Origin: Porticoccaceae bacterium
GTDB taxonomy: Bacteria; Pseudomonadota; Gammaproteobacteria; Pseudomonadales; Porticoccaceae
Direction of reading: 5' to 3'
Assembly: GCA_024644595.1 (NCBI GenBank)
Contig: JAHEHL010000009.1
Location: 395,512 to 459,511, forward strand
Length of the DNA stretch: 64,000 nucleotides
In this document: positions 8,920-17,645 of the stretch, piece by piece
Position numbering within the stretch: position 1 is the stretch's first letter
Layout of the letters: each line of letters begins with the position of its first letter
Made by a program: the position numbers and the translations under genes
The notes under the pieces: model-generated
Told to the model about the DNA's origin: nothing
Database searches by the model: none
Seen by the model: the letters and a program-made list of their open reading frames with translations, nothing else

Positions 8920-9895
8920 CCCCGCCCATGCCGTAGCGTTGCTGCCGAAATATCACCAGGCCCTTTGAAGTAAGTTTGATAGCGAGCGCAATCACTATCA
9001 TGGGAATCGCAATGAGTAGCAGAATGAGGCTGCCGACAACCAGATCGAGTGTGCGCTTGGCAAACTTGTCCAGGCCCGTATGCGGTGATTCAAACACACT
9101 GATGGCGGGCATACCTTGAATGTCCAGCCAACTGGCGCTGAGTAGATCAAAACTAAATAGATCGAGCATCATGTACGCCGATACGGTGGTGTCAGCCAGC
9201 TCATTGAGCAGTTGTTTGATGCGCTTTTCAGCGGCCAATGGCAAGGTGATGAAAATAGTATCGATGGAACCTTCCTTGGCCTGTTTGATCAGCTCTTTTG
9301 AATCGCCTTTGATGCGATCCGAGTCAGAGATATAGCGTCTCGTGCCATTGGTTTTGCGGTCGTCAAAGTAGCCGATGAAGTTGTAGCCAGACCAGGGCAT
9401 TGACGTGATACGGGCCTCGAGGCTGGCACCTAATTCAGTGGCGCCATAAATTGCCACTGACTGTACACGCATACCGTTGTCACGGAACAGACGCAGCATC
9501 ATGCGAAATATCGAGTGCCAGGAAATCAGCTCAATCGGAGTGAGGACAAACCAGTAAAACACCATCTCGCGGTTATAGAGATCTGAAGGATGGAATACCA
9601 TGTCGACCAGAATTAACACTAACACCACGGCCAGCCAGTTGCTGCCCACCGCAGTGACTTCTGCTCTGATGCTGATGCCGCGCCAAGATTTATAGTTGGA
9701 GCTGGATTCGGAGAGGAAGCTGAACAATACGATTGAAATTAACAACAGCCAGTTGTAGAGAGGTACCCAGCTGAGCTTGAGCACAGAAACCAGCGCCACC
9801 AGTGTGCAACCAATGATTCCGGCGTCGATAAGACGGGAAAAAGCATTAATCTTGGCGTCGTGAGGACGCACCATCCTTGATTTTTGATCGACCAT
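8873..9895 (-). pseudogene. Truncated undecaprenyl-phosphate sugar phosphotransferase (WcaJ/EpsB-type)
   Basis: The family primes exopolysaccharide synthesis by moving a sugar-phosphate to undecaprenyl phosphate. The 340-aa frame has 4-5 N-terminal membrane helices (about 25-130), a nucleotide-binding-like domain (VAIYGATELGASLEAR, GYNFIGYFDDR), then FAKRTLDLVVGSLILLLIAIP, the helix that opens the catalytic bacterial sugar transferase domain. Conserved sequence ends at FRQQRYGMGGE (about 8918); the remaining 13 residues are foreign and the usual 110-130 catalytic residues are missing (full-length proteins are about 460 aa). Downstream DNA encodes a TPR tail in another frame. Probably inactive after an internal deletion. 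Confidence 0.8.
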
Positions 9896-9937
9896 AAGAC
9901 AAGACTGACTCTAAGCGATTAGTTCCTGAAAACGAGT

Positions 9938-9970
9938 TTACGCAACCGATTTTTTATATCGATTGCGTAA
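9938..9970. repeat. Inverted repeat between the sugar transferase remnant and the PEP-CTERM gene
   Basis: TTACGCAACCGAT (9938-9950) and ATCGATTGCGTAA (9958-9970) form a 13-bp stem with one mismatch and a 7-base loop. It lacks a clear T-run on the minus strand, so it is either a weak terminator/processing hairpin after the PEP-CTERM gene or an operator. Confidence 0.5.
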
Positions 9971-10012
9971 CATTGAAAATGTGATTCAGTTCGCTTTTCA
10001 AGAGAGAACGGG

Positions 10013-10636
10013 TTATCGCTTCGATGATTTCCTTAGCCCTGCCAATCCAATCAATCCGGAAAAGAACAGCCATGCAGCTGCGGGGAGCGGCACCTCAGAG
10101 ACGGCCCACTCGGTGTAGTGTGAGACATCATTTTGTCCAGTGATGGCAACTTGCACTGTGTTACCTTGAATCCCATCGTCTTCGATCAGGAACAGCCATA
10201 CCAGGCTTGCAGCTTTGATGGTTACATAGCCAACAAAATCAGTGCTGGTGGTAATGGTCTTGCCGCTGAAGCCAGTTTCAATTTTGTTGCCCGTTAAGCC
10301 CGGAACCACAACGCCTTCAAAGGCCAGCATATTGACCATATCGGGATTGGGGTGATCCTGAGCCGTGGCAACATTGCCATTGGCGCCATAAAATTGATTG
10401 GCATTAATATCAGATATATCGCCTGCAGAAATCACACCACCGCAAGACGTGGAGCAAAATAACTGATCGGTGACGCCGTTGTTATCACCGCCCTGATCAA
10501 CTCCATCCGGGCCCCATATCTCGAGCAAATCGACCGTATCGGCCTGGGCAACAGGAAGTACCAGCAACCCAATTGCGCATAATGTTGTAAAAAATAACTG
10601 TTTGGTTTTCCCTTTCGTTCCGAGTTTCATTTCCAT
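10013..10636 (-). CDS. PEP-CTERM sorting-domain protein (exosortase substrate)
   Basis: Predicted exported protein of 207 aa. The N-terminus has a signal peptide (FFTTLCAIGLLVLPVAQA, mature part from DTVDLLEIWG). The C-terminus carries a typical PEP-CTERM tripartite signal: VPLPAAAWLF motif, hydrophobic helix (FSGLIGLAGL) and basic tail (RKSSKR). Known for the family: such tails are recognised by an exosortase and the proteins are linked to exopolysaccharide and biofilm or floc formation. The mid part is small-residue rich, with two cysteines in FCSTSCGG, and has no enzyme motif that I recognise. ATG 10636 has AGGG 8-9 nt upstream. No exosortase gene is in the window; only a broken sugar transferase and a TPR stump lie beside it. 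Confidence 0.88.
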   Translation of the reverse strand: MEMKLGTKGKTKQLFFTTLCAIGLLVLPVAQADTVDLLEIWGPDGVDQGGDNNGVTDQLFCSTSCGGVISAGDISDINANQFYGANGNVATAQDHPNPDMVNMLAFEGVVVPGLTGNKIETGFSGKTITTSTDFVGYVTIKAASLVWLFLIEDDGIQGNTVQVAITGQNDVSHYTEWAVSEVPLPAAAWLFFSGLIGLAGLRKSSKR

Positions 10637-10731
10637 GTCGCCATCCCTGCAGTACTCTTACATTGCTGTTGAATGCTGTACTGCCTTTCAATGCGGTTCG
10701 CAGATCCAGCCTATGAACCAGTTCCCACCAT

Positions 10732-10753
10732 AAATGTGAAGCACTTCACATTC
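10732..10753. promoter_or_regulatory. CRP-type operator upstream of the PEP-CTERM gene
   Basis: TGTGA-N6-TCACA with perfect 9-bp arms (AATGTGAAG at 10733-10741, CTTCACATT at 10744-10752) inside a 22-bp site that matches the classical CRP/Vfr consensus closely. It lies about 100 bp upstream of the PEP-CTERM start. A weak CATAGG at 10710-10715 could serve as -10 in class II geometry. Binding by a CRP homologue is inferred from the consensus. Confidence 0.6.
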
Positions 10754-10870
10754 TCCTACAGGTAAGTTAAAAGATAGACCATAGCAATGCGCTGTCAAGC
10801 TAGCAGCGCCGAAATTCCACGTCCCAACCATGAATGACATACAGGGTAAATGGGCTTTCTGCTGGCATTA

Positions 10871-10900
10871 AAAAAGGCGGCCCTTTCGGAGCCGCCTTTT
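10871..10900 (-). terminator. Intrinsic terminator of the rpsP-rimM-trmD-rplS operon
   Basis: GGCGGC (10876-10881) pairs with GCCGCC (10891-10896) across a 9-nt loop. On the minus strand a T6 run follows (10875 downward). It lies 28-57 bp after the rplS stop. Ts also flank the other side, so it may work in both directions. Confidence 0.85.
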
Positions 10901-10927
10901 GCTGATAACTGATGGTTAAACCAGTTA

Positions 10928-11284
10928 TTAACCCAGCTTTTCTTTAATACGCGCAGATCGACCTGAACGCTCACGCAAGTAGTAGAGCTTGGCGCGACGA
11001 ACCGCACCGCGACGCTTAACTTCAATGCTGTCTACCAGTGGGCTGTAAGTCTGGAAGGTACGTTCAACACCGATACCGTTAGAGATTTTGCGCACGGTGA
11101 ACGAAGAGTTGAGCTGACGGTTGCGCTTGGCCAGTACCACGCCTTCAAAGGCCTGCAGACGCTCGCGAGCACCCTCTTTTACTTTAACCTGAACAACCAC
11201 GGTATCACCGGGGCTGAAGTCTGGGATTTCTTTGTTCATCTGCTCTTTCTCAAGGGCAGCGATAATTGCTGTTTTGTTAGTCAT
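10928..11284 (-). CDS. rplS: 50S ribosomal protein L19
   Basis: 118 aa ribosomal protein located at the 30S-50S interface. Family signatures: [55 protein letters not shown] and the C-terminal [18 protein letters not shown]. The start ATG at 11284 gives the conserved [15 protein letters not shown] and has GAGGAG upstream; a longer frame to 11323 is only a 5' extension. It is the last gene of the rpsP-rimM-trmD-rplS operon, followed by a strong terminator. Confidence 0.97.
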   Translation of the reverse strand: MTNKTAIIAALEKEQMNKEIPDFSPGDTVVVQVKVKEGARERLQAFEGVVLAKRNRQLNSSFTVRKISNGIGVERTFQTYSPLVDSIEVKRRGAVRRAKLYYLRERSGRSARIKEKLG

Positions 11285-11356
11285 GTCTTGCTCCTCAATT
11301 TTCATTGGTTGGTGGCATGCCACCTGTTTTAGAGCTCTGTACAGAGAGGATGGACA

Positions 11357-12109
11357 CTATCCCTTGCCATCATCTGCCAGCGCAGCACTCATTTCCTTGA
11401 GTAGAGCCTTTTGCTCGGTCGTGAGCTCAAGGCGGTCCAGTAAATCCGGTCTTCTGAGTTGCGTTCGCAGCAATGATTGCTGCAGACGCCAACGTCTAAT
11501 TTTTTCGTGGTTACCTGACAGCAGCACCTCTGGTACGGCCAGCCCCTGATAATCTTCTGGCCGCGTAAAGTGCGGACAGTCCAACAGGCCATCGGCAAAC
11601 GAGTCCTGATCAGCTGAGTCTCGGTGTCCCAGAGCACCTGGTATCTGGCGAATTAACGCATCCATCAATACCATGGCAGGGAGTTCGCCACCGCTGAGAA
11701 CGTAGTCACCAATTGACCACTCCTCATCTACTTCCAGCGCTATCAGCCGCTCGTCGATCCCTTCGTAACGACCAGCAATCAATATCAATGACTGCTGTGT
11801 TGCAAATCTGTTTACCGCGCCCTGCTCAAGGACTTGTCCCTGAGGTGAGAGGTAGACCACTTTGGTCTGTTCTCCTGCCCACTCTTTGGCAGCGGCTATC
11901 GCCATGCGCAATGGCTCGACCATCATCACCATTCCGGGGCCGCCTCCGTAGGGGCGATCGTCGACTGTCTGGTGACGGTCTTGCGTAAAGTCTCGCGGGT
12001 TGAAGTTTTTGCACTCAACCAGGCCATTCTTTACTGCGCGCCCGCTGATCCCATACTCGGTCAGCGCACTAAACATCTCCGGGAACAGGGTAATCAGTGC
12101 AATTTTCAT
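11357..12109 (-). CDS. trmD: tRNA (guanine-37-N1)-methyltransferase
   Basis: S-adenosylmethionine-dependent SPOUT enzyme that methylates G37 next to the anticodon and prevents +1 frameshifting. 250 aa, normal length. N-terminus [37 protein letters not shown] and the trefoil-knot cofactor site [16 protein letters not shown]; then RQIPGALG and the C-terminal helices with [13 protein letters not shown]. It lies between rimM and rplS in the conserved ribosomal-maturation operon. Confidence 0.98.
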   Translation of the reverse strand: MKIALITLFPEMFSALTEYGISGRAVKNGLVECKNFNPRDFTQDRHQTVDDRPYGGGPGMVMMVEPLRMAIAAAKEWAGEQTKVVYLSPQGQVLEQGAVNRFATQQSLILIAGRYEGIDERLIALEVDEEWSIGDYVLSGGELPAMVLMDALIRQIPGALGHRDSADQDSFADGLLDCPHFTRPEDYQGLAVPEVLLSGNHEKIRRWRLQQSLLRTQLRRPDLLDRLELTTEQKALLKEMSAALADDGKG

Positions 12110-12140
12110 TTACCTGTACCTCTGAAGCCGGTTGCTGATT

Positions 12141-12662
12141 TTAGAAATCAGGATCCCAGATCACGTCGATTCTCTTGTCCACCAGACTCACACTGGTGAC
12201 AAACTGATCAACGTAGGGAATTAATCTCTCTTCTCGATCAATACTCTCGGCATCGCCCTTAACAACCAGTACGTCGTTGGCGCCGGTTTCGAGAAGTGAC
12301 TTAACCCTGCCAAGCCTGATCTGATCTCCCTGATGATGGGTAATCACTGTCAGCCCTTCGAGCTGATACCAGTAGAAGTCATCATTTTTCAGCTCGGGAA
12401 GTTTTTCTTTTTCGACCAGGATGTCTTTACCACACCAGGTCTGAGCTAAATCGCGATCATCTATCCCAACGATATGCGCCACCAGGTTTTCACCGTGTCT
12501 GCGCCACTCGTCAACCATCAGCTGTTTCAAGCCAGACTCTGTTTCAACCCACCAGGGTTGAAAGGAGCAGAGCGTTTCCACCTGCTCAGTAAAGGAATAA
12601 ACCTTCACCCAGCCACGCACGCCAAATACAGTCGTTATGCGACCAACAACCAGAGTTTCCAT
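12141..12662 (-). CDS. rimM: Ribosome maturation factor RimM
   Basis: 16S rRNA processing factor that binds S19 and assists assembly of the 30S head. 173 aa: N-terminal RimM barrel (VVGRITTVFGVRGWVKVYSFT) and C-terminal PRC-barrel (DFYWYQLEGLTVI, GRVKSLLETGANDVLVV, LIPYVDQFVTSVSL). Second gene of the rpsP operon, about 45 bp after rpsP and 31 bp before trmD. Confidence 0.97.
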   Translation of the reverse strand: METLVVGRITTVFGVRGWVKVYSFTEQVETLCSFQPWWVETESGLKQLMVDEWRRHGENLVAHIVGIDDRDLAQTWCGKDILVEKEKLPELKNDDFYWYQLEGLTVITHHQGDQIRLGRVKSLLETGANDVLVVKGDAESIDREERLIPYVDQFVTSVSLVDKRIDVIWDPDF

Positions 12663-12706
12663 CGATTCATGATCTCCAGATGCACTTAGCGGCAGCTGCG
12701 GATAGA

Positions 12707-12958
12707 TCAGGCTGCGACTTTGGCAGCCTCTTTGATCAGCGCTTTAACGCGATCACTGATCTGCGCACCCTGGCCCTGCCAGTACGTTACGCGGTCAAGA
12801 TCCATGCGCAGACGCTCTTCAGCGCCGCGAGCTACCGGGTTAAAAAAGCCGATACGCTCGATATAGCGTGCATCACGTGCATTGCGTGAGTCGGAAACTG
12901 TGATGTGGTAAAATGGGCGTTTCTTAGCGCCACCACGTGCCAATCTAATTGTTACCAT
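12707..12958 (-). CDS. rpsP: 30S ribosomal protein S16
   Basis: 83 aa small-subunit assembly protein. It has the full signature [40 protein letters not shown], and the C-terminal [19 protein letters not shown]. First gene of the rpsP-rimM-trmD-rplS operon. The 198-bp gap from ffh (12959-13156) contains a weak GCGC-arm hairpin followed by T5 on the minus strand and should carry the operon promoter, though I could not fix one confidently. Confidence 0.98.
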   Translation of the reverse strand: MVTIRLARGGAKKRPFYHITVSDSRNARDARYIERIGFFNPVARGAEERLRMDLDRVTYWQGQGAQISDRVKALIKEAAKVAA

Positions 12959-13156
12959 TTACAAAAATCCTGTGTTCAAACTGGCATTATCGCCAGACTT
13001 GATGCTTTTAAAGTTCCGCGCAGAAAAAGGCGCAGCTCCCCCGAAAGGCGCGGTATCTTACGTTAAAAGAGATTAAAAGGAAACACCTTTAAGCGGCAAT
13101 CAAACAGCCACCAAAAGCGTCTTTTTTAGCCCAAAACGGCGCTGAAGAGCAGTCGT

Positions 13157-14578
13157 TCAGCGACGCGGGAACCCGCCTGGAGGCAATCCGCCCAGCGGTG
13201 GCATTGCTCCGCCCATAGCGCCGCCGGAGCCGCCGCCCATGCCACCTAAGCCACGCATCATATTTTGCATGCCCTTACCTTTCATTTTTTTCATCATTTT
13301 GCCCATCTGCTTGTGCTGTTTGAGCAGGCGATTAAGATCCTGAATGGTGGTTCCAGAGCCGACCGTAATACGGCGCTTGCGTGAGCCGTTGAGAATATCC
13401 GGATTGCGGCGCTCTTTCGGGGTCATCGAGTCGATAATAACGGTCATTTTGCCAAACTGGCTGGTGACATTCTGCTGCTGCATCATCTGTGACATATTGC
13501 CCATGCCTGGCAGCTTATCCATCAGTCCGGCCATGCCACCCATATTGTTCATTTGTTCTAGCTGATCGCGCAGATCTTCCAGATCAAAACCTTTTCCCTT
13601 GGCCATTTTCTGGGCGAGCTTTTCGGCCTTCTTTTTGTCAACCTTGCGCTCGACATCTTCAATCAATGACAGCACATCACCCATGCCGAGAATGCGCGAG
13701 GCAATTCGCTCAGGGTGGAACGGCTCAAGTGCATCAACCTTTTCACCAACACCGAGGAATTTAATCGGCTTGCCGGTGATATGCCGCACTGATAGCGCGG
13801 CACCGCCGCGGGCGTCGCCATCAACCTTGGTCAGAATCACACCGGTCAAGGGCAGCGCCTCATTAAAGGCCTTGGCGGTATTAACCGCATCCTGACCAAT
13901 CATGGCATCTATAACAAACAGGGTTTCGACGGGGTTGGCGGCGGCGTGTACCTGTTTGATCTCACTCATCATCTCGTTGTCAACATGGAGACGACCGGCG
14001 GTATCAACTATCAGAACATCGACAAATTTCTTTTTTGCCGCCGCGATGGCACCCTCAACGATGGCGACCGGCTTTTGGCTGATATCACTGGGGAAAAAAT
14101 CGGCGCCCACTTCTGCGGCGAGGGTCTTGAGCTGCTCGATTGCGGCAGGGCGATAGACGTCCGCAGAGACAACCATAACCTTTTTCTTTTCCCGCTCGCT
14201 CAGATAGCGCGACAGCTTGGCGACCGATGTAGTTTTACCCGCACCCTGAAGACCGGCCATCAAAATAATCGCTGGAGGTTGTGCCGCGAGATTGAGGGTT
14301 TCGTTTTTCTCCCCCATCACGCTTTCCAGTTCGGCCTGAACAATTTTCAGGAACTGCTGGCCGGGATTGAGGCTGCGATTGACCTCTTGCCCCAGGGCAC
14401 GCTGTTTGACCTGTTCGATAAAATCTTTGACCACTGGCAGCGCAACATCTGCTTCAAGCAATGCCATTCGCACTTCACGCAAGGTGTCTTGAATATTGGC
14501 TTCGCTAAGACTGGCTTTGCCCGATATTTTTTTCAGGCTGTCAGAGAGGCGGTCACTGAGGTTTTCAAACATTGCCAT
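13157..14578 (-). CDS. ffh: Signal recognition particle protein Ffh
   Basis: SRP54 GTPase that binds 4.5S RNA and signal sequences of nascent membrane proteins and docks to FtsY. 473 aa. N domain (MFENLSDRLSDSLKKISGK); G domain with P-loop GLQGAGKTTSVAKLS, DTAGR, TKVDGDARGGAALS; M domain with RRITVGSGTTIQDLNRLLKQ followed by a Met/Gly-rich tail (GMQNMMRGLGGMGGG). ATG 14578 is chosen; a second ATG two codons later is possible. Divergent from the ypjD-like gene, an arrangement seen widely in gammaproteobacteria. Confidence 0.98.
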   Translation of the reverse strand: MAMFENLSDRLSDSLKKISGKASLSEANIQDTLREVRMALLEADVALPVVKDFIEQVKQRALGQEVNRSLNPGQQFLKIVQAELESVMGEKNETLNLAAQPPAIILMAGLQGAGKTTSVAKLSRYLSEREKKKVMVVSADVYRPAAIEQLKTLAAEVGADFFPSDISQKPVAIVEGAIAAAKKKFVDVLIVDTAGRLHVDNEMMSEIKQVHAAANPVETLFVIDAMIGQDAVNTAKAFNEALPLTGVILTKVDGDARGGAALSVRHITGKPIKFLGVGEKVDALEPFHPERIASRILGMGDVLSLIEDVERKVDKKKAEKLAQKMAKGKGFDLEDLRDQLEQMNNMGGMAGLMDKLPGMGNMSQMMQQQNVTSQFGKMTVIIDSMTPKERRNPDILNGSRKRRITVGSGTTIQDLNRLLKQHKQMGKMMKKMKGKGMQNMMRGLGGMGGGSGGAMGGAMPPLGGLPPGGFPRR

Positions 14579-14696
14579 GGGTATTTTTTCCGACTATTTA
14601 CTGATGCGCAGCATTATAGCAATATTTTTTACCAACTCTTCACCCGGCCCCTTGAATATGACACACTCTGTTGAAATAGTTAGCGACTTCACAGCA

Positions 14697-15503
14697 ATGT
14701 CCAGTTCAGCAATGACCAGCCTATTCGCCAGCGCAGCAATCGCTCTATACCTTGTGTCTTTTAGCTATCAGGTGGTGCAACTGCGCAAGCAGATCCATAC
14801 ACCCAGCATGCTGTTGCAGTTGATTGCGCCGGTGGCGATTGTGCTGCACAGTCTGGCGGTTGCTGATTTGCTGTTCCACAGCGATGGGCTCGACCTCAGT
14901 CTGCTGAAAATTTTTGCCCTGATTGCCCTGATTGTTAATGTGGTGGTATTTTTCAGTGGCCTTAAAAAGCCTATCCACAGCCTCAATTTGATTTTATTCC
15001 CACTTTCGGCCGCGTCGATTGCCGCAGCACTGCTCAGCCCCAGCACCAAAGCTGCGGTAATTCTTCAACCGAGCATTCAACTGCATGTGCTGATTTCGAT
15101 TCTCGCCTACAGTTTGTTGGCCATCGCGGCCCTGCAAGCCGCGCTGATCGGCTATCAGAACTGGCAGCTCAAACACAAGCATCAGAATCTGTTGATGCGG
15201 GCCTTTCCCGCACTAGAAAGCATGGAGGCGCTGCTGTTCGAGTTAATCTGGGCAGGCGAGATTATGCTCAGCTTGGCACTGATCAGTGGCTTTCTTTTCT
15301 ATGAGGACTTCTTCGCTCAGCACCTGCTGCACAAAGTGGTGTTTAGCGTCATGGCCTGGGCGTTCTTTGGGGCGCTGTTGTGGGGTCGACTGACCAAGGG
15401 CTGGCGGGGCAAGACCGCGATACGCTGGACCTGGGCAGGCTTTATTGCAATTTTGCTCGGCTATGTCGGCAGCAAGTTCGTTCTCGAATTTTTACTCGCC
15501 TGA
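14697..15503 (+). CDS. Cytochrome c assembly-type inner-membrane protein (YpjD/CcsA-like)
   Basis: Polytopic inner-membrane protein of about 268 aa with eight or so predicted helices, belonging to the CcsA/CcmC/HemX-like cytochrome c assembly superfamily (PF01578). The helices include ALYLVSFSYQVVQLRKQ, LHSLAVADLL and SIQLHVLISILAYSLLAIAALQA, with conserved histidines in the later helices (AQHLLHKVVFSVMAW). The frame is open from 14496, but the upstream part overlaps ffh antisense; ATG 14697 (MSSSAMTS) or ATG 14658 are both possible, neither with a strong ribosome site. It is followed after 100 bp by a CNNM/CBS gene, the conserved ypjD-yfjD order. Exact role is unknown in the family. Confidence 0.85.
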   Translation: MSSSAMTSLFASAAIALYLVSFSYQVVQLRKQIHTPSMLLQLIAPVAIVLHSLAVADLLFHSDGLDLSLLKIFALIALIVNVVVFFSGLKKPIHSLNLILFPLSAASIAAALLSPSTKAAVILQPSIQLHVLISILAYSLLAIAALQAALIGYQNWQLKHKHQNLLMRAFPALESMEALLFELIWAGEIMLSLALISGFLFYEDFFAQHLLHKVVFSVMAWAFFGALLWGRLTKGWRGKTAIRWTWAGFIAILLGYVGSKFVLEFLLA

Positions 15504-15603
15504 CTGTAAAACCCTCTTGGTCGTTCTTAGGCGTTCAGCAGTATTGCCAAAAGCAAAGAACTGCTTCAACATATCCTTCCCTGTTCTTAAAGGCTTGTAA
15601 TTC

Positions 15604-16887
15604 TTGGACGTTTCCGAATCGTCGATGCTGTGGTTAGCTCTTCTAATCCTGCTATTGTTATCTGCATTTTTCTCTGGCTCTGAAACCGGCATGATGTCGC
15701 TCAATCGCTACAGATTGAGGCATCAGCGCAAAAAAAGCGCGGGCGCACGGCGCGCAGCCAAACTCCTGGCCATGCCCGATCGCCTCATTGGGTTAATTTT
15801 GATCGGCAACAACGCGGTTAATATTCTTGCCGCAATTATCGCCAATGCTCTGGCTATACTCTATGTCGGCGAGGCGGCGGCACCCTGGGTTGCCACCGCA
15901 ACCCTGACCATACTGGTGCTGGTATTCTCAGAAGTAACGCCTAAGACCATTGCGGCACAACATCCTGAATGGTTCGCCTTTAAAGCGAGCCATGTGCTGA
16001 AGCCGCTGCTGACGCTTTTCTGGCCACTGGTATGGGCGATCAACAAGCTAACAAATGGTCTGATCAAGCTGCTTGGCTTTGATCCCAACGCAGCGCGCGA
16101 CGATGGTCTTGATACGGAAGAGTTGCGCTCGGTTGTGGATGTGTCCGGGCACAAGATATCCGACAGCCACCAGGGTATGCTCAAGGGCATTCTCGATCTG
16201 GAGACGGTTACGGTTGAGGATATTATGATTCCTCGGAGTGAGATCAATGGCCTGGATATCGAAGACGATATCGAGGTGGTGCTGGCCAAGCTATTCAAAT
16301 CTGAGTATACCCGTCTGCCTATCTATGAGGGTGATATCAATAATATTGTTGGTATCTTCCATATGCGCAAAGCCAATCATCTGGCCCGCACCGAACAGGC
16401 CACACATAGTGCGATCAAACGCTTTTCCGAAGAGCCCTACTTTATTCCAGAGAGCACCACGCTGATCAATCAGCTGCTGAACTTCAAAACCACACGCAAC
16501 CGCTTCGCCATGGTGGTCGACGAATACGGCGATGTGAAGGGGTTGGTGACACTGGAAGATATTCTTGAGGAGATTGTTGGCGATTTCACCACCAACACCG
16601 CAGATGAAGCCGATGAGATTATCGACCGCGGCGATGGCAGCTACCTGATAGATGGCGCCGCAACCATTCGTGAAATTAACAAAGCCACCGATTGGAGCCT
16701 GCCCACTGACGGACCCAAGACGCTCAACGGTGTCGCGCTGGAGCAGCTCGAGAGTATCCCCGACGGCAATGTCAGCTTTGTCGTTGGGGCCTATCGCTTT
16801 GAAACAGAAGAAATCAACGGCACGATGATCAAGAAGATCCGTGTCAAACTGATGAAAAAGAAGGTCGTCGAAACTGACGCAGACTGA
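15604..16887 (+). CDS. CNNM/CorC-HlyC family membrane protein (DUF21 + CBS pair + CorC_HlyC)
   Basis: 427 aa, YfjD/CorB-like. N-terminal DUF21 membrane domain (ALLILLLLSAFFSGSETGMMS, LIGLILIGNNAVNILAA, LTILVLVFSEVTPKTIA), a CBS-domain pair (VEDIMIPRSEINGLD; YTRLPIYEGDINNIVGIFHMR; RFAMVVDEYGDVKGLVTLED) and a C-terminal CorC_HlyC domain. Members have been tied to Mg2+/Co2+ transport or resistance. The TTG at 15604 is chosen (LDVSESSML matches the family's usual N-terminus); an ATG at 15625 is the alternative. Confidence 0.92.
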   Translation: MDVSESSMLWLALLILLLLSAFFSGSETGMMSLNRYRLRHQRKKSAGARRAAKLLAMPDRLIGLILIGNNAVNILAAIIANALAILYVGEAAAPWVATATLTILVLVFSEVTPKTIAAQHPEWFAFKASHVLKPLLTLFWPLVWAINKLTNGLIKLLGFDPNAARDDGLDTEELRSVVDVSGHKISDSHQGMLKGILDLETVTVEDIMIPRSEINGLDIEDDIEVVLAKLFKSEYTRLPIYEGDINNIVGIFHMRKANHLARTEQATHSAIKRFSEEPYFIPESTTLINQLLNFKTTRNRFAMVVDEYGDVKGLVTLEDILEEIVGDFTTNTADEADEIIDRGDGSYLIDGAATIREINKATDWSLPTDGPKTLNGVALEQLESIPDGNVSFVVGAYRFETEEINGTMIKKIRVKLMKKKVVETDAD

Positions 16888-16925
16888 TTGGAAGTGAGCA
16901 CCTGAGTGCGCTCGATTGGTGGGCT

Positions 16926-17114
16926 CTAGTAGAACGGATTGACCTTCTGATTTCGCTCGCCGCAGGCAATGATTACATCGCGGCGCTGATCGTTATCCAG
17001 CATCGACCAAAGTCGAATCTCATCGGCCGTTCTGTAACAACCGACACAGATATCCTCATCGTTTAGCATACACACCGAAGTACAGGGTGATGCCACCGGT
17101 TTATCAGCTCTCAA
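16926..17114 (-). CDS. DUF1289 family small cysteine-rich protein
   Basis: 62 aa protein with the family's four-cysteine pattern CTSVCMLNDEDICVGCYRT followed by EIRLWSMLDNDQR. The cysteines suggest a metal-binding knuckle; function is not established. It starts with TTG at 17114, overlapping the TGA of the carbonic anhydrase gene by 4 bp (TTGA), so it is translationally coupled as the last gene of a nudL-carbonic anhydrase-DUF1289 operon. Confidence 0.85.
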   Translation of the reverse strand: MRADKPVASPCTSVCMLNDEDICVGCYRTADEIRLWSMLDNDQRRDVIIACGERNQKVNPFY

Positions 17115-17635
17115 CGCTCCACCTCGACCAGATCAGTCAGCATCGCCTGACCCTTATGCACATAGCCTGCCGCAGATCCAAGCAGCATGGTTCGAGCCTG
17201 CTCATCAAGCTGACGCACAACCTTGCCTGGGGAACCAACCACCAGTGAGCCGTCGGGAATAACACTGTTTGCCTTGATCAGAGTGTTGGCGCCAATAATA
17301 CAATCACTGCCAACTTTGGCACCGTCAAGAATCACTGCGTTGATACCCACCAGAGTTCGATCACCGACTTCCAGGCAGTGGATCATGGCATTGTGGCCGA
17401 CGGTGACGTCCTCACCAATGATGAGCGGTTGGCCTGGATCACAGTGCAGTACGGCGCCATCCTGAATATTGCTGCGGGCGCCCACCTCAATCAAATCACA
17501 ATCACCGCGAATCACGGCATTAAACCAGACACTGGCGTTTTCCTTGAGAACAACCTCCCCCATAATGTCGGCGCTCTGCGCAACAAAAACACTGGGGTGT
17601 ATGTCGGGGGTCTTTTCGCCAATCCGGTAAATCAT
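17111..17635 (-). CDS. Gamma-class carbonic anhydrase family protein (YrdA-like)
   Basis: 174 aa left-handed beta-helix protein with hexapeptide repeats: PSVFVAQSADIMGEVVL, SVWFNAVIRGDCDLIEVG, DVTVGHNAMIHCLEVGDRTLVG, LVVGSPGKVVRQL. Putative metal-binding histidines are present (H in AVLHCDPG, H in VGHNAMIH and IHCLEV). Start ATG 17635 (MIYRIGEK) is preferred over a longer frame to 17701, which would overlap nudL. Only 10 bp after nudL. Family members are cytosolic zinc/iron proteins; carbonic anhydrase activity is not proven for all. Confidence 0.9.
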   Translation of the reverse strand: MIYRIGEKTPDIHPSVFVAQSADIMGEVVLKENASVWFNAVIRGDCDLIEVGARSNIQDGAVLHCDPGQPLIIGEDVTVGHNAMIHCLEVGDRTLVGINAVILDGAKVGSDCIIGANTLIKANSVIPDGSLVVGSPGKVVRQLDEQARTMLLGSAAGYVHKGQAMLTDLVEVER

Positions 17636-17645
17636 TATTTTCTCT

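Noticed and set aside
10795-11025. 76-codon ORF overlapping the rplS end
   Set aside because: It reads through the rplS terminator and an rplS alternative frame.
13946-14674. 242-codon plus-strand ORF opposite ffh
   Set aside because: It is fully antisense to a highly conserved gene; the long open frame is a codon-usage shadow.
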